Positions 1 through 8,607 of a DNA stretch of 64,000 nucleotides are shown piece by piece. A program made the translations under genes and the position numbers. Origin of the DNA: Eubacterium sp. (GTDB lineage Bacteria > Bacillota > Clostridia > Lachnospirales > Lachnospiraceae); assembly GCA_017539165.1 (NCBI GenBank), contig JAFYHN010000108.1:36126-100125 (forward strand), given 5' to 3'. The stretch's first letter is position 1; every line of letters begins with the position of its first letter. The notes under the pieces are model-generated. The model was given only the letters and a program-made list of their open reading frames with translations, ran no database searches and had not been told where the DNA came from.

Positions 1-204
1 CTTGGCAAGAGGCAAAACCTTTGAAGCTATTTCATCATCAAGTTCAAGAAGATTATCATAGTGCTGTTTAGGTATGATGAGAGCGTGACCTGTATTTGCC
101 GGACTTAAATCCAGGATTACAGTAAAGTCACCATCTTCGTATATTTTGTTAGTTGGAATTATTCCATTTGCAAGCTTGCAAAAAATGCAGTCATCCTTTA
201 TCAT
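1..204 (-). CDS. HIT (histidine triad) family protein, partial
   Basis: The reverse strand opens with ATG at 204 and stays open for 68 codons to the window edge, so the C-terminal half, including the HxHxH triad, is missing. The start is set by an AGGAGGT ribosome site at 212-218. Visible family marks are the N-terminal CIFCKLANG zinc-type segment, then ILDLSPANTGHALIIPKQH, which is the typical HIT core strand before the triad. HinT-type proteins are nucleotide phosphoramidate hydrolases in the cytoplasm. The gene runs divergently from the esterase at 330. Confidence 0.9.
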   Translation of the reverse strand, partial: MIKDDCIFCKLANGIIPTNKIYEDGDFTVILDLSPANTGHALIIPKQHYDNLLELDDEIASKVLPLAK

Positions 205-329
205 TTGTCTTACCTCCTGTCTACTAGAAATCTATTGGAAAAAACTCATCTTATTTTATATCACTAAACTTAAAATGTAAAGATACGGTTTTCCCAGGGG
301 GGATAGAATCAGATAATAAGGAGACAGAC

Positions 330-1280
330 ATGAAACTCAGTAATGAAGAACTAAAGAAGTATTATTTTGGAGCGTACCGTTTTGAGGAAACTGAGGAAGG
401 TTATCTTCAGGCATTCCAGTATACACAGGCTCAGCAGGATTATTTTGAAGGCTTTTCGGAAATGTATTTTGACAGATGTACTGCATCTACTGCAAAGACG
501 TTAGAGTTTGTAACAGAAGCAACGGAAATCTCTTTTGATTATAAGGTTATATGGAAAGGATCTGCAGATACTTTTGAGGTTCTCGTAGATGGTTTTGTAA
601 TAGATATCAGATATATAAAGGCAATCATGGATACCGGAAGAATGACATTTGAATTACCAGAGGGTAAGAAGAATGTTACGGTATATCTTCCAGCTGATGC
701 TACAGTTCTGATAAAGGACTTCGAGATAAATGCCTCTGCAAAGGCTCCTGTAAAGAATGAAAAGGTTCTCTGGCTTGGTGATTCGATCACTCAGGGTTAT
801 GGTCCTCTCAGATCTTCACAGACATATGTGAGCGTTGCAAATCGAATTCTTAACTATGATATACTGAATCAGGGAATAGGCGGATATGTATATGATAAGA
901 ACTGCCTCATGACTATGGAGGGATATAAGCCAGACAAGATTATAGTTGCGATGGGAACAAATCAGTATCATGATGACTGTATGAAAGATATAGGTGAATA
1001 CTACGATATATTGACTGATATATATGGAGCCAATATTCCAATCCTTACGATCACTCCTATCTGGAGAGGTGATCAGCTGAATGACATTTCCATACTCGAA
1101 AAGTTCTGTGATGATCTGAAGAATCTGTGTGGTAGATATCCAAATATTCAGGTTGTTGATGGATTTAAGCTTGTTCCTCATTTTATGGAATATTATCTGG
1201 ATGGTCTTCATCCAAATGAATTTGGTTGTGAAGTGTATGGACGAAATCTTGTTGAGAAAATCAGGGAGCTGAATTTCTAA
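330..1280 (+). CDS. SGNH/GDSL-family hydrolase (esterase)
   Basis: 316 residues with two parts. The first ~145 residues look like a beta-rich accessory domain, as in carbohydrate esterases of the CE2 type. A catalytic SGNH domain follows: block I LWLGDSITQG near residue 150 carries the nucleophile Ser, a Gly lies in QGIGGY, block III is MGTNQY, and DGLHPNEFG near the end supplies the Asp-His pair. There is no signal peptide, so a cytoplasmic deacetylase or acylesterase acting on imported sugars or oligosaccharides is the likely role. AAGGAGA precedes the ATG. The substrate cannot be told from sequence. Confidence 0.85.
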   Translation: MKLSNEELKKYYFGAYRFEETEEGYLQAFQYTQAQQDYFEGFSEMYFDRCTASTAKTLEFVTEATEISFDYKVIWKGSADTFEVLVDGFVIDIRYIKAIMDTGRMTFELPEGKKNVTVYLPADATVLIKDFEINASAKAPVKNEKVLWLGDSITQGYGPLRSSQTYVSVANRILNYDILNQGIGGYVYDKNCLMTMEGYKPDKIIVAMGTNQYHDDCMKDIGEYYDILTDIYGANIPILTITPIWRGDQLNDISILEKFCDDLKNLCGRYPNIQVVDGFKLVPHFMEYYLDGLHPNEFGCEVYGRNLVEKIRELNF

Positions 1281-1290
1281 GTGTGTTCTC

Positions 1291-1319
1291 TTGACAAAAA
1301 AGGAACAGTAAGATATATT
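1291..1319 (+). promoter_or_regulatory. sigma-70 type promoter for the methionine aminopeptidase gene
   Basis: A perfect -35 TTGACA (1291-1296) is followed after 17 bases by -10 TATATT (1314-1319). It lies 10 bases after the esterase stop and about 60 bases before the map start at 1387. Confidence 0.8.
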
Positions 1320-1386
1320 TAACAGTTGTTAAAATGATTTCTAAAATATAACAGATGATAGATTGATTAACAGGAAGGAACTTATA

Positions 1387-2262
1387 ATGGCTAAGAAGAT
1401 TGGTAGAAATGATCCATGCTGGTGTGGAAGTGGAAAGAAGTATAAGGCTTGTCACGAGGAATTCGACAGAAAGATTGAGTATTACAGAAATCTGGGACAT
1501 AAAGTGCCGTCACACGGGATCATAAAGACTCCTGAGCAGATAGCTATGATAAAAGAAAGTGCCAAAGTAAACGTTGAATGTCTTGACGTAGTTGCTGACA
1601 AGATATGTGTAGGCATGAGTACAGAAGATATCAATCGTATCGTAAATGAAGTATGTGAGAAGTACGGAGCAATCCCGGCGCCACTTAATTATGAAGGATA
1701 TCCAAAGAGCGTATGCACGTCACTTAACGATGTAGTATGTCACGGTATTCCATCAGAGGACGAGATCCTGATGGACGGAGATATTATCAATGTAGATTGT
1801 TCTACAATCCTGAATGGATATTTCTCAGATTCATCCAGAATGTTTATGATGGGAAATGTAAGCGACGCGGACAGAAAGCTTGTTGAAACAGTTAAAGAAT
1901 GCGTAGAGCTCGGTTTAAAGGAAGTAAAACCTTGGGGATTCCTCGGAGATATGGGGCAGGTTATAAATGACCATGCTAAGGCTGCAGGATTCTCGGTAGT
2001 TCGTGAGATAGGCGGGCATGGCGTTGGAGTTGAGTTCCATGAGGAGCCGTGGGTAAGCTATGTAAGCAGAAAGGGAACTGATATGCTGATGGTTCCTGGA
2101 ATGATGTTTACGATCGAGCCTATGGTAAATGCCGGAAGTCATGAATTTTTTATCGATGAAGATGATGGATGGACAGTATATACCGAAGATGAATCTAACT
2201 CAGCTCAGTGGGAGATTCAGGTTCTTGTAACTGAAGAAGGAAATGAAGTAATAGCCTGGTAA
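1387..2262 (+). CDS. map: Methionine aminopeptidase type I with N-terminal SEC-C zinc motif
   Basis: 291 residues. The start chosen is ATG 1387, nine bases after AGGAAGGA; an ATG 24 bases upstream lacks a ribosome site. Residues 1-25 form a SEC-C motif (NDPCWCGSGKKYKACH), a zinc-binding, ribosome- or SecB-associating module. The rest is the pita-bread peptidase that removes the initiator Met. The five metal ligands are visible: Asp in INVDCST, Asp in YFSDSS, His in GGHGVG, Glu in FTIEPMV and Glu in WEIQVLV. The SEC-C/MetAP combination is common in clostridia and may place the enzyme near nascent chains. Confidence 0.95.
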   Translation: MAKKIGRNDPCWCGSGKKYKACHEEFDRKIEYYRNLGHKVPSHGIIKTPEQIAMIKESAKVNVECLDVVADKICVGMSTEDINRIVNEVCEKYGAIPAPLNYEGYPKSVCTSLNDVVCHGIPSEDEILMDGDIINVDCSTILNGYFSDSSRMFMMGNVSDADRKLVETVKECVELGLKEVKPWGFLGDMGQVINDHAKAAGFSVVREIGGHGVGVEFHEEPWVSYVSRKGTDMLMVPGMMFTIEPMVNAGSHEFFIDEDDGWTVYTEDESNSAQWEIQVLVTEEGNEVIAW

Positions 2263-2290
2263 AGTGAATAATACCGATAAAGAATCAGAA

Positions 2291-2315
2291 AAGACACCGC
2301 TTGCGGTGTCTTTTT
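2291..2315. terminator. Bidirectional rho-independent terminator
   Basis: A 10-bp perfect stem AAGACACCGC/GCGGTGTCTT with a TT loop has T runs on either strand. It lies between the convergent ends of map (2262) and the HD-GYP gene, whose stop codon sits in the T run. Confidence 0.9.
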
Positions 2316-3573
2316 AAGTAAGGATTGTTGTTGTAGGTGCATCTTTCAGTCGGTCGGAACCATTTCTGAACTCCATATCCATAGCCATAACGATACTGTT
2401 ATCTATCTCACCTTTTATGACCATATCACGCATGATTTCGATGGCCTTCTCGTGAGGGAAGCCTTTCTTGTAAGCTCGCTCTTCAGTAAGTGCCTGATAG
2501 ATATCGCAGCAGGTCATAAGCTTTTCTTCGAGAGACAGATCTTCACCTTTTATTCCGAAAGGATATCCTGTACCATTCATCTTCTCATGATGGTGAGCAG
2601 CCCATATCTTGATATCATCCATGTTCTTAACATGCTGAAGGATATCAAATGTATAGTAAGCATGTTGCTTCATCAGTTCATATTCGTAGTCATTCAGTTT
2701 GTCAGGCTTCTGAAGGATTGAGTTATCAATCATAAGCTTTCCGATATCGTGAAGAGCTCCGGCCAGATAATACTTAGTTCGCTTCTCTTCGTCAAAAGCA
2801 TAATACTGAGCCATAGCTGCACAGTTTCTGGCAACACCGATCGAGTGCTGACATGTATAGTGTGATTTATAGTCAACAATACGAGCAATCAGAGTGGCAA
2901 GATTTGCAACTTCCTGAGGCGAATACTCGTCATTGTGATGTTTCGTTGCTTTTCTGAGATAATTATCTATAGCCGAAGGAGCAAGATAAGCCAGACATTT
3001 AGGTTTAAAACATTTGGTAAATGTATCTACGATCTCTCTTGAGAACAGAGTGCCGGCATTCGACTTAACATAGTAGATCATAGCGCCGTGAGTATCTCTG
3101 TTTGTAGATATAAGATCAAACTCATTATCCAGAAGATTAGCAAGATGAAGAATCTGGGACTTGATAGGCGTTCTGTCATAGGTTCTTCCCATTGGACCTG
3201 ATCCGTCAGCATTCTCATGATGGAGAAGGATGACATCACGGTTGTTGGTTCTGAAAGGCATATACTTGGTATTTCTTTCACCTATGATACATCTGCGCAC
3301 GTCAAAATCGTGAGGGGTATATCCCTCACCATTATTGTATTTCTTATACTCCAGCTCTTCTTGATTAACTTCAGTCAGCGCGTTATCGTGAAGTATCGAA
3401 AAAGCGGCAAGATCGGTAAGGTCATCAGCTGAGAGACCTAGTGATTTGCCAAGATACATAGATAGGGCTGCAATCCTCTTGCAGTGCCCTTTTCTGATAC
3501 CGAGCAGCTCGTGCTCAACAGAGTCTAAACCGGCTGCTATAGCATATAGAATTTCGTTTAAGTCTATCTTCAA
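2314..3573 (-). CDS. HD-GYP domain protein, probable c-di-GMP phosphodiesterase
   Basis: 419 residues. The C-terminal domain (about 220-390) has the HD-GYP signatures: a first His in HSIGVARN, the metal pair in HDIGK near 275, HHHEKMNGTGYP near 325-336 with the GYP triad, and a late Asp in CCDIYQALTE. The N-terminal 200 residues look like a second, degenerate HD-like helical domain (HCKRIAALS and ILHDNA). HD-GYP enzymes hydrolyse c-di-GMP to GMP. No membrane segment is seen, so it is cytoplasmic. The start is TTG 3573 behind AGGGGA. It links functionally with the GGDEF protein at 46781 and the c-di-GMP riboswitches at 15.3 and 16.7 kb. Confidence 0.88.
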   Translation of the reverse strand: MKIDLNEILYAIAAGLDSVEHELLGIRKGHCKRIAALSMYLGKSLGLSADDLTDLAAFSILHDNALTEVNQEELEYKKYNNGEGYTPHDFDVRRCIIGERNTKYMPFRTNNRDVILLHHENADGSGPMGRTYDRTPIKSQILHLANLLDNEFDLISTNRDTHGAMIYYVKSNAGTLFSREIVDTFTKCFKPKCLAYLAPSAIDNYLRKATKHHNDEYSPQEVANLATLIARIVDYKSHYTCQHSIGVARNCAAMAQYYAFDEEKRTKYYLAGALHDIGKLMIDNSILQKPDKLNDYEYELMKQHAYYTFDILQHVKNMDDIKIWAAHHHEKMNGTGYPFGIKGEDLSLEEKLMTCCDIYQALTEERAYKKGFPHEKAIEIMRDMVIKGEIDNSIVMAMDMEFRNGSDRLKDAPTTTILT

Positions 3574-3648
3574 TTCGGCATTCCCCTGTTAAATTTATAA
3601 GACAATTTTAGATACAAAATCTAAAAAACACACACTCTCTCGCTATTA

Positions 3649-3677
3649 ATAATACCGCAAAATCGATAAACTGTAAA
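3649..3677 (-). promoter_or_regulatory. Promoter for the HD-GYP gene
   Basis: On the minus strand -35 TTTACA (3677-3672) is followed after exactly 17 bases by -10 TATTAT (3654-3649). The inferred transcript start is about 65-70 bases before the TTG start codon. Confidence 0.65.
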
Positions 3678-3692
3678 GATATAAAGAAGGAC

Positions 3693-3720
3693 TTGCATTT
3701 ATATTTAATTGTAGTATTAT
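3693..3720 (+). promoter_or_regulatory. Promoter for lon
   Basis: -35 TTGCAT (3693-3698), a 16-base spacer and -10 TATTAT (3715-3720). The inferred start point falls inside the CIRCE operator that follows directly. Confidence 0.7.
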
Positions 3721-3724
3721 AAGA

Positions 3725-3751
3725 TTAGCACTCAGTAACTAAAAGTGCTAA
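3725..3751 (+). promoter_or_regulatory. CIRCE element (HrcA operator) in front of lon
   Basis: TTAGCACTC, then exactly nine bases, then AAGTGCTAA. The consensus is TTAGCACTC-N9-GAGTGCTAA, so only one base of the second arm differs. It covers the expected transcription start of lon, which is where the HrcA repressor acts. HrcA normally controls groE and dnaK; this placement predicts heat-inducible lon. Confidence 0.88.
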
Positions 3752-3772
3752 CAATGATAAGGAGATATTTAT

Positions 3773-6040
3773 ATGTTAACAATTCCTATATATGACACTA
3801 TACTTCTTCCTGACGTAACTTTCTATTTTAAAAAGGAAGTTATAGAGGGATGGGACGTAGAAAATCTGGAGGCTGGAGACGAGATAGCATTCGCCATGCT
3901 GAGAGCTGATACGTCTTCTTCTGATGCCACGATAGAGGATGTATATCCTATCGGTGTTATGGCTAAGATCGAATCAATCGACACGGAAGGAAACGTAAAA
4001 GTACGTACAAAAGACCGTGTTAATATCCTGAGTTTTACAAGAACTTCGAACGGTAATGTTGATGCTGAGACAGAAATCCGTCCAGAGATCGATGATATGA
4101 ATGTGGATGAAAAGAAGGAAAGATTCGACACATTAAAGACTAAGTTTCTGAAGTTTGTTCAGAATTATCAGTGGGGCATCTGGGCAAGAGGATTTATCCT
4201 TCAGTGGAAGAATATCAATGAACTGGCATGTTCTATGACAGGTTACTTCAGCATAACCTGGCAGGAAAAGTATGAGATGGTGGAAGTGGATAATCTCTCG
4301 GAGAGGTTTGAACTTATCGAGCATGCTGCATATGAATTTATGGAGATGGCTGACGTGGCTGAGGGTGCAGAGATGGAGCAGCAGGCCCGTAATGAGAGTA
4401 TTTACCGCGAGGATGCCATCAAGAAACAGATAGAGATACTTCAGAGAGAACTGGATGAGATGCATCCTGAGAATATATCTGATGTAAGAAGATTCGAGAA
4501 ACTTATTGAAGATTCTGGAATGAATGAGACTGCTGAGAGAGAAGCTAAGAAGGTTCTTAATCGTATGAAGCAGGAAGGACAGGATGGCCATGAGTACGGA
4601 ATGCTCTATGACTATCTTGATTTTGTGACTTCACTCAGATGGACTCCTGAGGAGTATAATCCTATTGACCTGCATTATTCTGAAGAAGTACTCGACAGCG
4701 ATCATTATGGACTTAAAAAGGTAAAGGAAAGAATCATTCAGCAGCTTGCCGTTATGGCACTTAATAAGAAACAATCTGGTTCAATCCTTCTTTTCGTGGG
4801 AGCACCAGGAACAGGTAAGACTAGTATTGGACAGAGTATCGCGAAAGCTCTTGGACGAGAATATGTAAGGATCAGTCTTGGTGGTGTAAGAGATGAAGCT
4901 GAGATAAGAGGGCACAGAAGAACATATATCGGAGCTATGCCGGGACGTATTATGGAAGGCATGAAGAGAAGCGGAGCAAGCAATCCTGTCATGGTACTTG
5001 ATGAAGTTGATAAGCTGGTTCGAGACTATGGCGGCGATCCTTCATCTGCACTTCTCGAGGTACTTGATCCTGAGCAGAACTTCAGCTTTACTGATCATTA
5101 CATGAATGTGCCTTACGATCTGTCAAATGTACTCTTCGTATGTACAGCAAATACTACAGATACTATCCCTGAGCCTCTGCTGAACCGTATGGAGATAATC
5201 GAGTTCCCAGGTTATACTGCCACAGAGAAGTTCTATATAGCTAAGAAACATCTTATTCCAAAGGCGATGAAAGCAGCAGGAATAAAGAGAAAGAACCTTA
5301 ATATAACCGATGCAGCTATAAAGAAGATAGTTGCTGACTACACTATGGAGTCTGGAGTAAGAGGCCTTAAGAAGCAGATAGATACTCTTATGAGATATGC
5401 TGCAGTTCAGCTTGTTAAGGGAAATGAAGAGAAGATATCAGTGAAACCAAAGAATCTTAAAGAATTCCTTGGACGAAGAGCACTGAGTCATGATATTATC
5501 GAGAAGAAGGGCATACCTGGTGTTGTTACAGGTCTGGCATGGACTATGGCCGGTGGAGAGATTCTGTTCATCGAGTCCAAGCTGGTTAAGGGATCCGGAA
5601 AGGTGATCATAACCGGTCAGCTTGGCGATGTTATGAAGGAATCAGTTGAGATAGCGATAAGTCTTGTGAAGGCTATGTATCCGAAGGAGACAGCTGATCT
5701 GGGTGAGTATGATCTTCATATCCACGTTCCGGAGGGCGCAGTTCCGAAAGACGGACCATCAGCTGGTATAACCATAACAACAGCGCTGGCTTCACTCTTT
5801 ACGAAGAAAGCAGTTGATCCTACAGTAGCTATGACAGGTGAGGTTTCACTCAGAGGGAATGTCATGCCGATCGGTGGACTTCCAGAGAAACTTATGGCTG
5901 CAGTCAGAGCAGGTGTTAAGACAGTCTACATTCCTGAGAAGAATGTTGAAGATCTTGAGGATGTTGCAGAAGAGGTCAAGTCAGAGCTTAATATAGTAGC
6001 GGTTAAGAAGGTAAAGGATGTTATTAACCAGCTGGTATAG
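3773..6040 (+). CDS. lon: ATP-dependent protease Lon (LonA)
   Basis: 755 residues, the usual LonA size. In order: a LON substrate-binding N domain (about 1-190), a coiled helical linker, an AAA+ module with Walker A GAPGTGKT near 345 and Walker B VMVLDEVDK near 405, sensor/arginine motifs, and the serine protease domain. The catalytic Ser663 lies in PKDGPSAG and the Lys in the following strand. Lon degrades misfolded and regulatory proteins in the cytoplasm. The start follows AAGGAGA. It stands alone behind its own promoter and CIRCE operator, pointing to HrcA rather than CtsR control. Confidence 0.96.
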   Translation: MLTIPIYDTILLPDVTFYFKKEVIEGWDVENLEAGDEIAFAMLRADTSSSDATIEDVYPIGVMAKIESIDTEGNVKVRTKDRVNILSFTRTSNGNVDAETEIRPEIDDMNVDEKKERFDTLKTKFLKFVQNYQWGIWARGFILQWKNINELACSMTGYFSITWQEKYEMVEVDNLSERFELIEHAAYEFMEMADVAEGAEMEQQARNESIYREDAIKKQIEILQRELDEMHPENISDVRRFEKLIEDSGMNETAEREAKKVLNRMKQEGQDGHEYGMLYDYLDFVTSLRWTPEEYNPIDLHYSEEVLDSDHYGLKKVKERIIQQLAVMALNKKQSGSILLFVGAPGTGKTSIGQSIAKALGREYVRISLGGVRDEAEIRGHRRTYIGAMPGRIMEGMKRSGASNPVMVLDEVDKLVRDYGGDPSSALLEVLDPEQNFSFTDHYMNVPYDLSNVLFVCTANTTDTIPEPLLNRMEIIEFPGYTATEKFYIAKKHLIPKAMKAAGIKRKNLNITDAAIKKIVADYTMESGVRGLKKQIDTLMRYAAVQLVKGNEEKISVKPKNLKEFLGRRALSHDIIEKKGIPGVVTGLAWTMAGGEILFIESKLVKGSGKVIITGQLGDVMKESVEIAISLVKAMYPKETADLGEYDLHIHVPEGAVPKDGPSAGITITTALASLFTKKAVDPTVAMTGEVSLRGNVMPIGGLPEKLMAAVRAGVKTVYIPEKNVEDLEDVAEEVKSELNIVAVKKVKDVINQLV

Positions 6041-6086
6041 AGATTATAAATATAGAATAAATGAAGGTGATTTATAGGGGGATAAT

Positions 6087-6659
6087 ATGGCAGGAAGAAA
6101 AAAACTGCAGTGTACTTATAATGCGCCGGTAACTTTGACATTTGCATTCTTATCGGTAGCTGTCCTGTTGATGGGATACTTTACAAATGGAAGAACAACT
6201 GTTATGTTCTTCGAGGTGTACAGAAGCAAGATAACGTTAAGTTGGTTTATCCGTTTATTCGGACATGTTCTGGGACATTCCAGCTTGTCGCATTATGCAG
6301 GAAATATGATGATGTTCCTGCTGCTCGGCCCGATACTTGAAGAGAAGTATGGTGGACTGAATCTGATAGAAGCATTTGCGGTAGTTGCAGTTGTTTCAGG
6401 TGTATTCAACATCATATTCTTTCCGGATGTGGCACTTCTTGGTGCCAGTGGTCTGGTATTTATGATGATAGTTCTCGTATCAGCATCTGATCTAAGAGCA
6501 GGCGAGATACCTATAACAATGATACTCGTTATCATTATTTATCTGGGATCAGAGCTCCTGACAATGATAACAACGCATGACAATATTTCCCAGCTTACTC
6601 ACATTATCGGAGGAATCTGCGGAGCTATATTCGGGGTGCTTCTGAACGGGAAAAAATAA
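6087..6659 (+). CDS. Rhomboid-family intramembrane serine protease
   Basis: 190 residues with about six membrane segments. Family marks: HxxxN-type segment HYAGNMM in the second helix, the catalytic Ser121 in ALLGASGLVF, and the partner His172 in THIIGGICG in the last helix. Rhomboids cut membrane-anchored substrates within the bilayer. GGGGAT lies before the ATG. It sits 46 bases behind lon and could be partly cotranscribed with it, while the ATP synthase operon downstream has its own promoter. Confidence 0.85.
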   Translation: MAGRKKLQCTYNAPVTLTFAFLSVAVLLMGYFTNGRTTVMFFEVYRSKITLSWFIRLFGHVLGHSSLSHYAGNMMMFLLLGPILEEKYGGLNLIEAFAVVAVVSGVFNIIFFPDVALLGASGLVFMMIVLVSASDLRAGEIPITMILVIIIYLGSELLTMITTHDNISQLTHIIGGICGAIFGVLLNGKK

Positions 6660-6705
6660 TATAGAAACATCGGTACAATGGAGTGCTGTTATGAGTAAGA
6701 TATAC

Positions 6706-6734
6706 TTGTAACTGCACTTCTTTTGTTTTATACT
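6706..6734 (+). promoter_or_regulatory. Promoter of the ATP synthase operon
   Basis: -35 TTGTAA (6706-6711), a 17-base spacer and -10 TATACT (6729-6734). The predicted transcript begins near 6741. This excludes the upstream in-frame TTG at 6723 and makes ATG 6741 unlikely as the atpB start. Confidence 0.7.
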
Positions 6735-6782
6735 ATAGAGATGTTTAAAAAAATCAACGAATGTAGAAAGGAGATTAAGGAT

Positions 6783-7628
6783 TTGGACAAGGGAAAAAGA
6801 ACCAGATTCCTAGTAATCGTGGGTATGATTCTGGTACTGCTCCTGGTCGGTATTATTGCAACGAATAAGGGAGGAGAGCATAGAGAAACTCTTCAGGAAG
6901 TTATGAGAGATGCTGTTCTTCATGAGGACAACAAGATGTACTTCTTTGGACTTGCTGTTAATCCTTCTCTTGTTTCGGGTTATATAACAACAGCAATACT
7001 TCTTGTATTTGCTCTTATTGTTAGAATATTTGCCTTACCTCGTTTTAAGATTGTGCCGGGTAAGTTTCAGGCACTGATAGAGATGTGGGTAGGATACTTT
7101 GATAATCTGGCCAAAACGAACAGTCCGCATCTGAATAGTATCCTTGGAGCATATGTTTTTGCGGCGGGATCTTATATCTTTGTAGGAACGATATTCGAGC
7201 TTTTCGGAGTTCAGGGCTTAACTACAGAGGGATATCCGATGGCATTTCCTGCACCACTTGCTGATATAAATGGTGCAATAGGAATGGGTGTATTCTCATA
7301 CCTGTTTATTATGTCAGGAGGTATCATAGCAAATAAGATCAAGGGAGTTGGACTTACACTTAAAGAGTATTCACTTCCTATATCAATGAGTTTCCGTCTT
7401 TTCGGAGCGCTTTTATCAGGAGCACTTGTTACAGAACTTGTTTACTATACTTTCTGTCTCAGCTTTGTGCTTCCGGTTATCGTTGGTGTTCTGTTTACAC
7501 TCATCCATGCGGTGGTTCAGGCATACGTACTTACAATGCTTACGTCGATATATTATGGAGAGGTTTCAGAGGTTCACGAGAAGAAAAAGAAAGAAAAGAA
7601 ACAATCCGAAGTTGCAGCGGAGGCATAA
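6783..7628 (+). CDS. atpB: ATP synthase Fo subunit a
   Basis: About 281 residues, five to six membrane helices. The start chosen is TTG 6783, nine bases after AAAGGAG; upstream in-frame starts overlap the promoter. Subunit a forms the ion half-channels against the c ring. Family marks are the segment EYSLPISMSFRLFGALLSGA with the essential Arg in helix 4, and the C-terminal helix LIHAVVQAYVLTMLTSIYY. There is a hydrophilic N-terminal arm and a lysine-rich tail. No atpI gene precedes it; the upstream neighbour is a rhomboid protease. Confidence 0.95.
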   Translation: MDKGKRTRFLVIVGMILVLLLVGIIATNKGGEHRETLQEVMRDAVLHEDNKMYFFGLAVNPSLVSGYITTAILLVFALIVRIFALPRFKIVPGKFQALIEMWVGYFDNLAKTNSPHLNSILGAYVFAAGSYIFVGTIFELFGVQGLTTEGYPMAFPAPLADINGAIGMGVFSYLFIMSGGIIANKIKGVGLTLKEYSLPISMSFRLFGALLSGALVTELVYYTFCLSFVLPVIVGVLFTLIHAVVQAYVLTMLTSIYYGEVSEVHEKKKKEKKQSEVAAEA

Positions 7629-7689
7629 GTGCTCTTCGGCTATATATTATGATAGATATAAATTACTAAAAAATGAAAGAGGTAATATC

Positions 7690-8064
7690 ATGAAGCTTAT
7701 TAAGAAATCAATATTAACAGTTGCGATCTTTTTTGCAGCATTCACACTTTTCTCAGCAGTAGCTCCTGCGGCTATAACACATGCAGCTGGAGAAGCAACA
7801 GAGGAAACAGCTGAGGAAACAGAGGAAAAGGAAGATAATTCAAAAGGTGCTAAGGCTATAGCTGCGGGTCTTGCTATCGGACTTGCTGCAGGTGCGGGTG
7901 CAATAGGTATGGGACTTGCAGTAGGTAAGTCAAATGAAGGTATTGCTCGTCAGCCTCAGGCCGAGGGAGCAATCAGAACAACAATGATCCTTGGTATCAT
8001 CTTTATTGAGACAGCTATTATCTATGCACTTATTGTTTCGATACTTGTTATATTCGTCCTATAA
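7690..8064 (+). CDS. atpE: ATP synthase Fo subunit c with N-terminal signal-like extension
   Basis: 124 residues, against 70-90 for most c subunits. ATG 7690 follows AAAGAGGT. Residues 1-33 look like a secretory signal (basic start, hydrophobic core, AITHA then AGEA), and 34-50 form a very acidic linker (EETAEETEEKEDN). The usual hairpin follows: helix 1 around 55-80, the polar loop ARQPQ, and helix 2 with the ion-carrying Glu107 in FIETAII. The Gln that completes Na+ sites in helix 1 is replaced by Met74 (AIGMGLAVGK), while Glu-Thr is kept, so H+ or Na+ coupling is undecided. Confidence 0.93.
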   Translation: MKLIKKSILTVAIFFAAFTLFSAVAPAAITHAAGEATEETAEETEEKEDNSKGAKAIAAGLAIGLAAGAGAIGMGLAVGKSNEGIARQPQAEGAIRTTMILGIIFIETAIIYALIVSILVIFVL

Positions 8065-8125
8065 CGTAGAAGGAATCTGACAGTTATATTTCAGTAAATT
8101 AGTTATTATATTGAGAGGTAAAAAA

Positions 8126-8602
8126 ATGCCATTAGGAATAGATTTTACACAGATTTTACTGCATATGTTCAACGTAGTGATTCTCTTCGCTGGTATGTAT
8201 GTGATTCTATACTCTCCTGTTAAAAAGTTTATGCAGCAGAGAGAAGAGCATTATAAAGAACTTGATGAATCAGCACAGAACAAGCTTGCTGAGGCAGAAG
8301 AGAAGAACGCTGAATATGAAGAGAAGCTTAAGAATGCTGAGTCAGAGATATCACAGCAGAAGAAGAAAGCATCTATGGATATAGCTGCGATGAGATCTAG
8401 TGCTGAAGCTGAGGCAAGAAGTGCAGCTAACAAGATTATTGAAGAAGCTAAGAAGGATGCTGAGAATCAGAGAAAGGCTATCGTTGAATCAGCTAAGAAG
8501 GAAATAACAGAAATGGTTGAAGAGGCAACACGTAAGGTTGTTCTCGTAGAAAATACCGATGAAGCATATGATATGTTTCTTAACATCGCTGAAAGGAGCT
8601 AA
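8126..8602 (+). CDS. atpF: ATP synthase Fo subunit b
   Basis: 158 residues from ATG 8126, preceded by GAGAGGT; an in-frame TTG 15 bases earlier lies on the ribosome site. One N-terminal membrane helix (about 10-30) is followed by a long charged coiled coil rich in Glu, Lys and Ala, the peripheral stalk. The tail (ATRKVVLVENTDEAYDMF) would normally contact subunit delta. Only five bases separate its stop from the alpha gene, leaving no room for atpH. Confidence 0.93.
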   Translation: MPLGIDFTQILLHMFNVVILFAGMYVILYSPVKKFMQQREEHYKELDESAQNKLAEAEEKNAEYEEKLKNAESEISQQKKKASMDIAAMRSSAEAEARSAANKIIEEAKKDAENQRKAIVESAKKEITEMVEEATRKVVLVENTDEAYDMFLNIAERS

Positions 8603-8607
8603 TTAAA

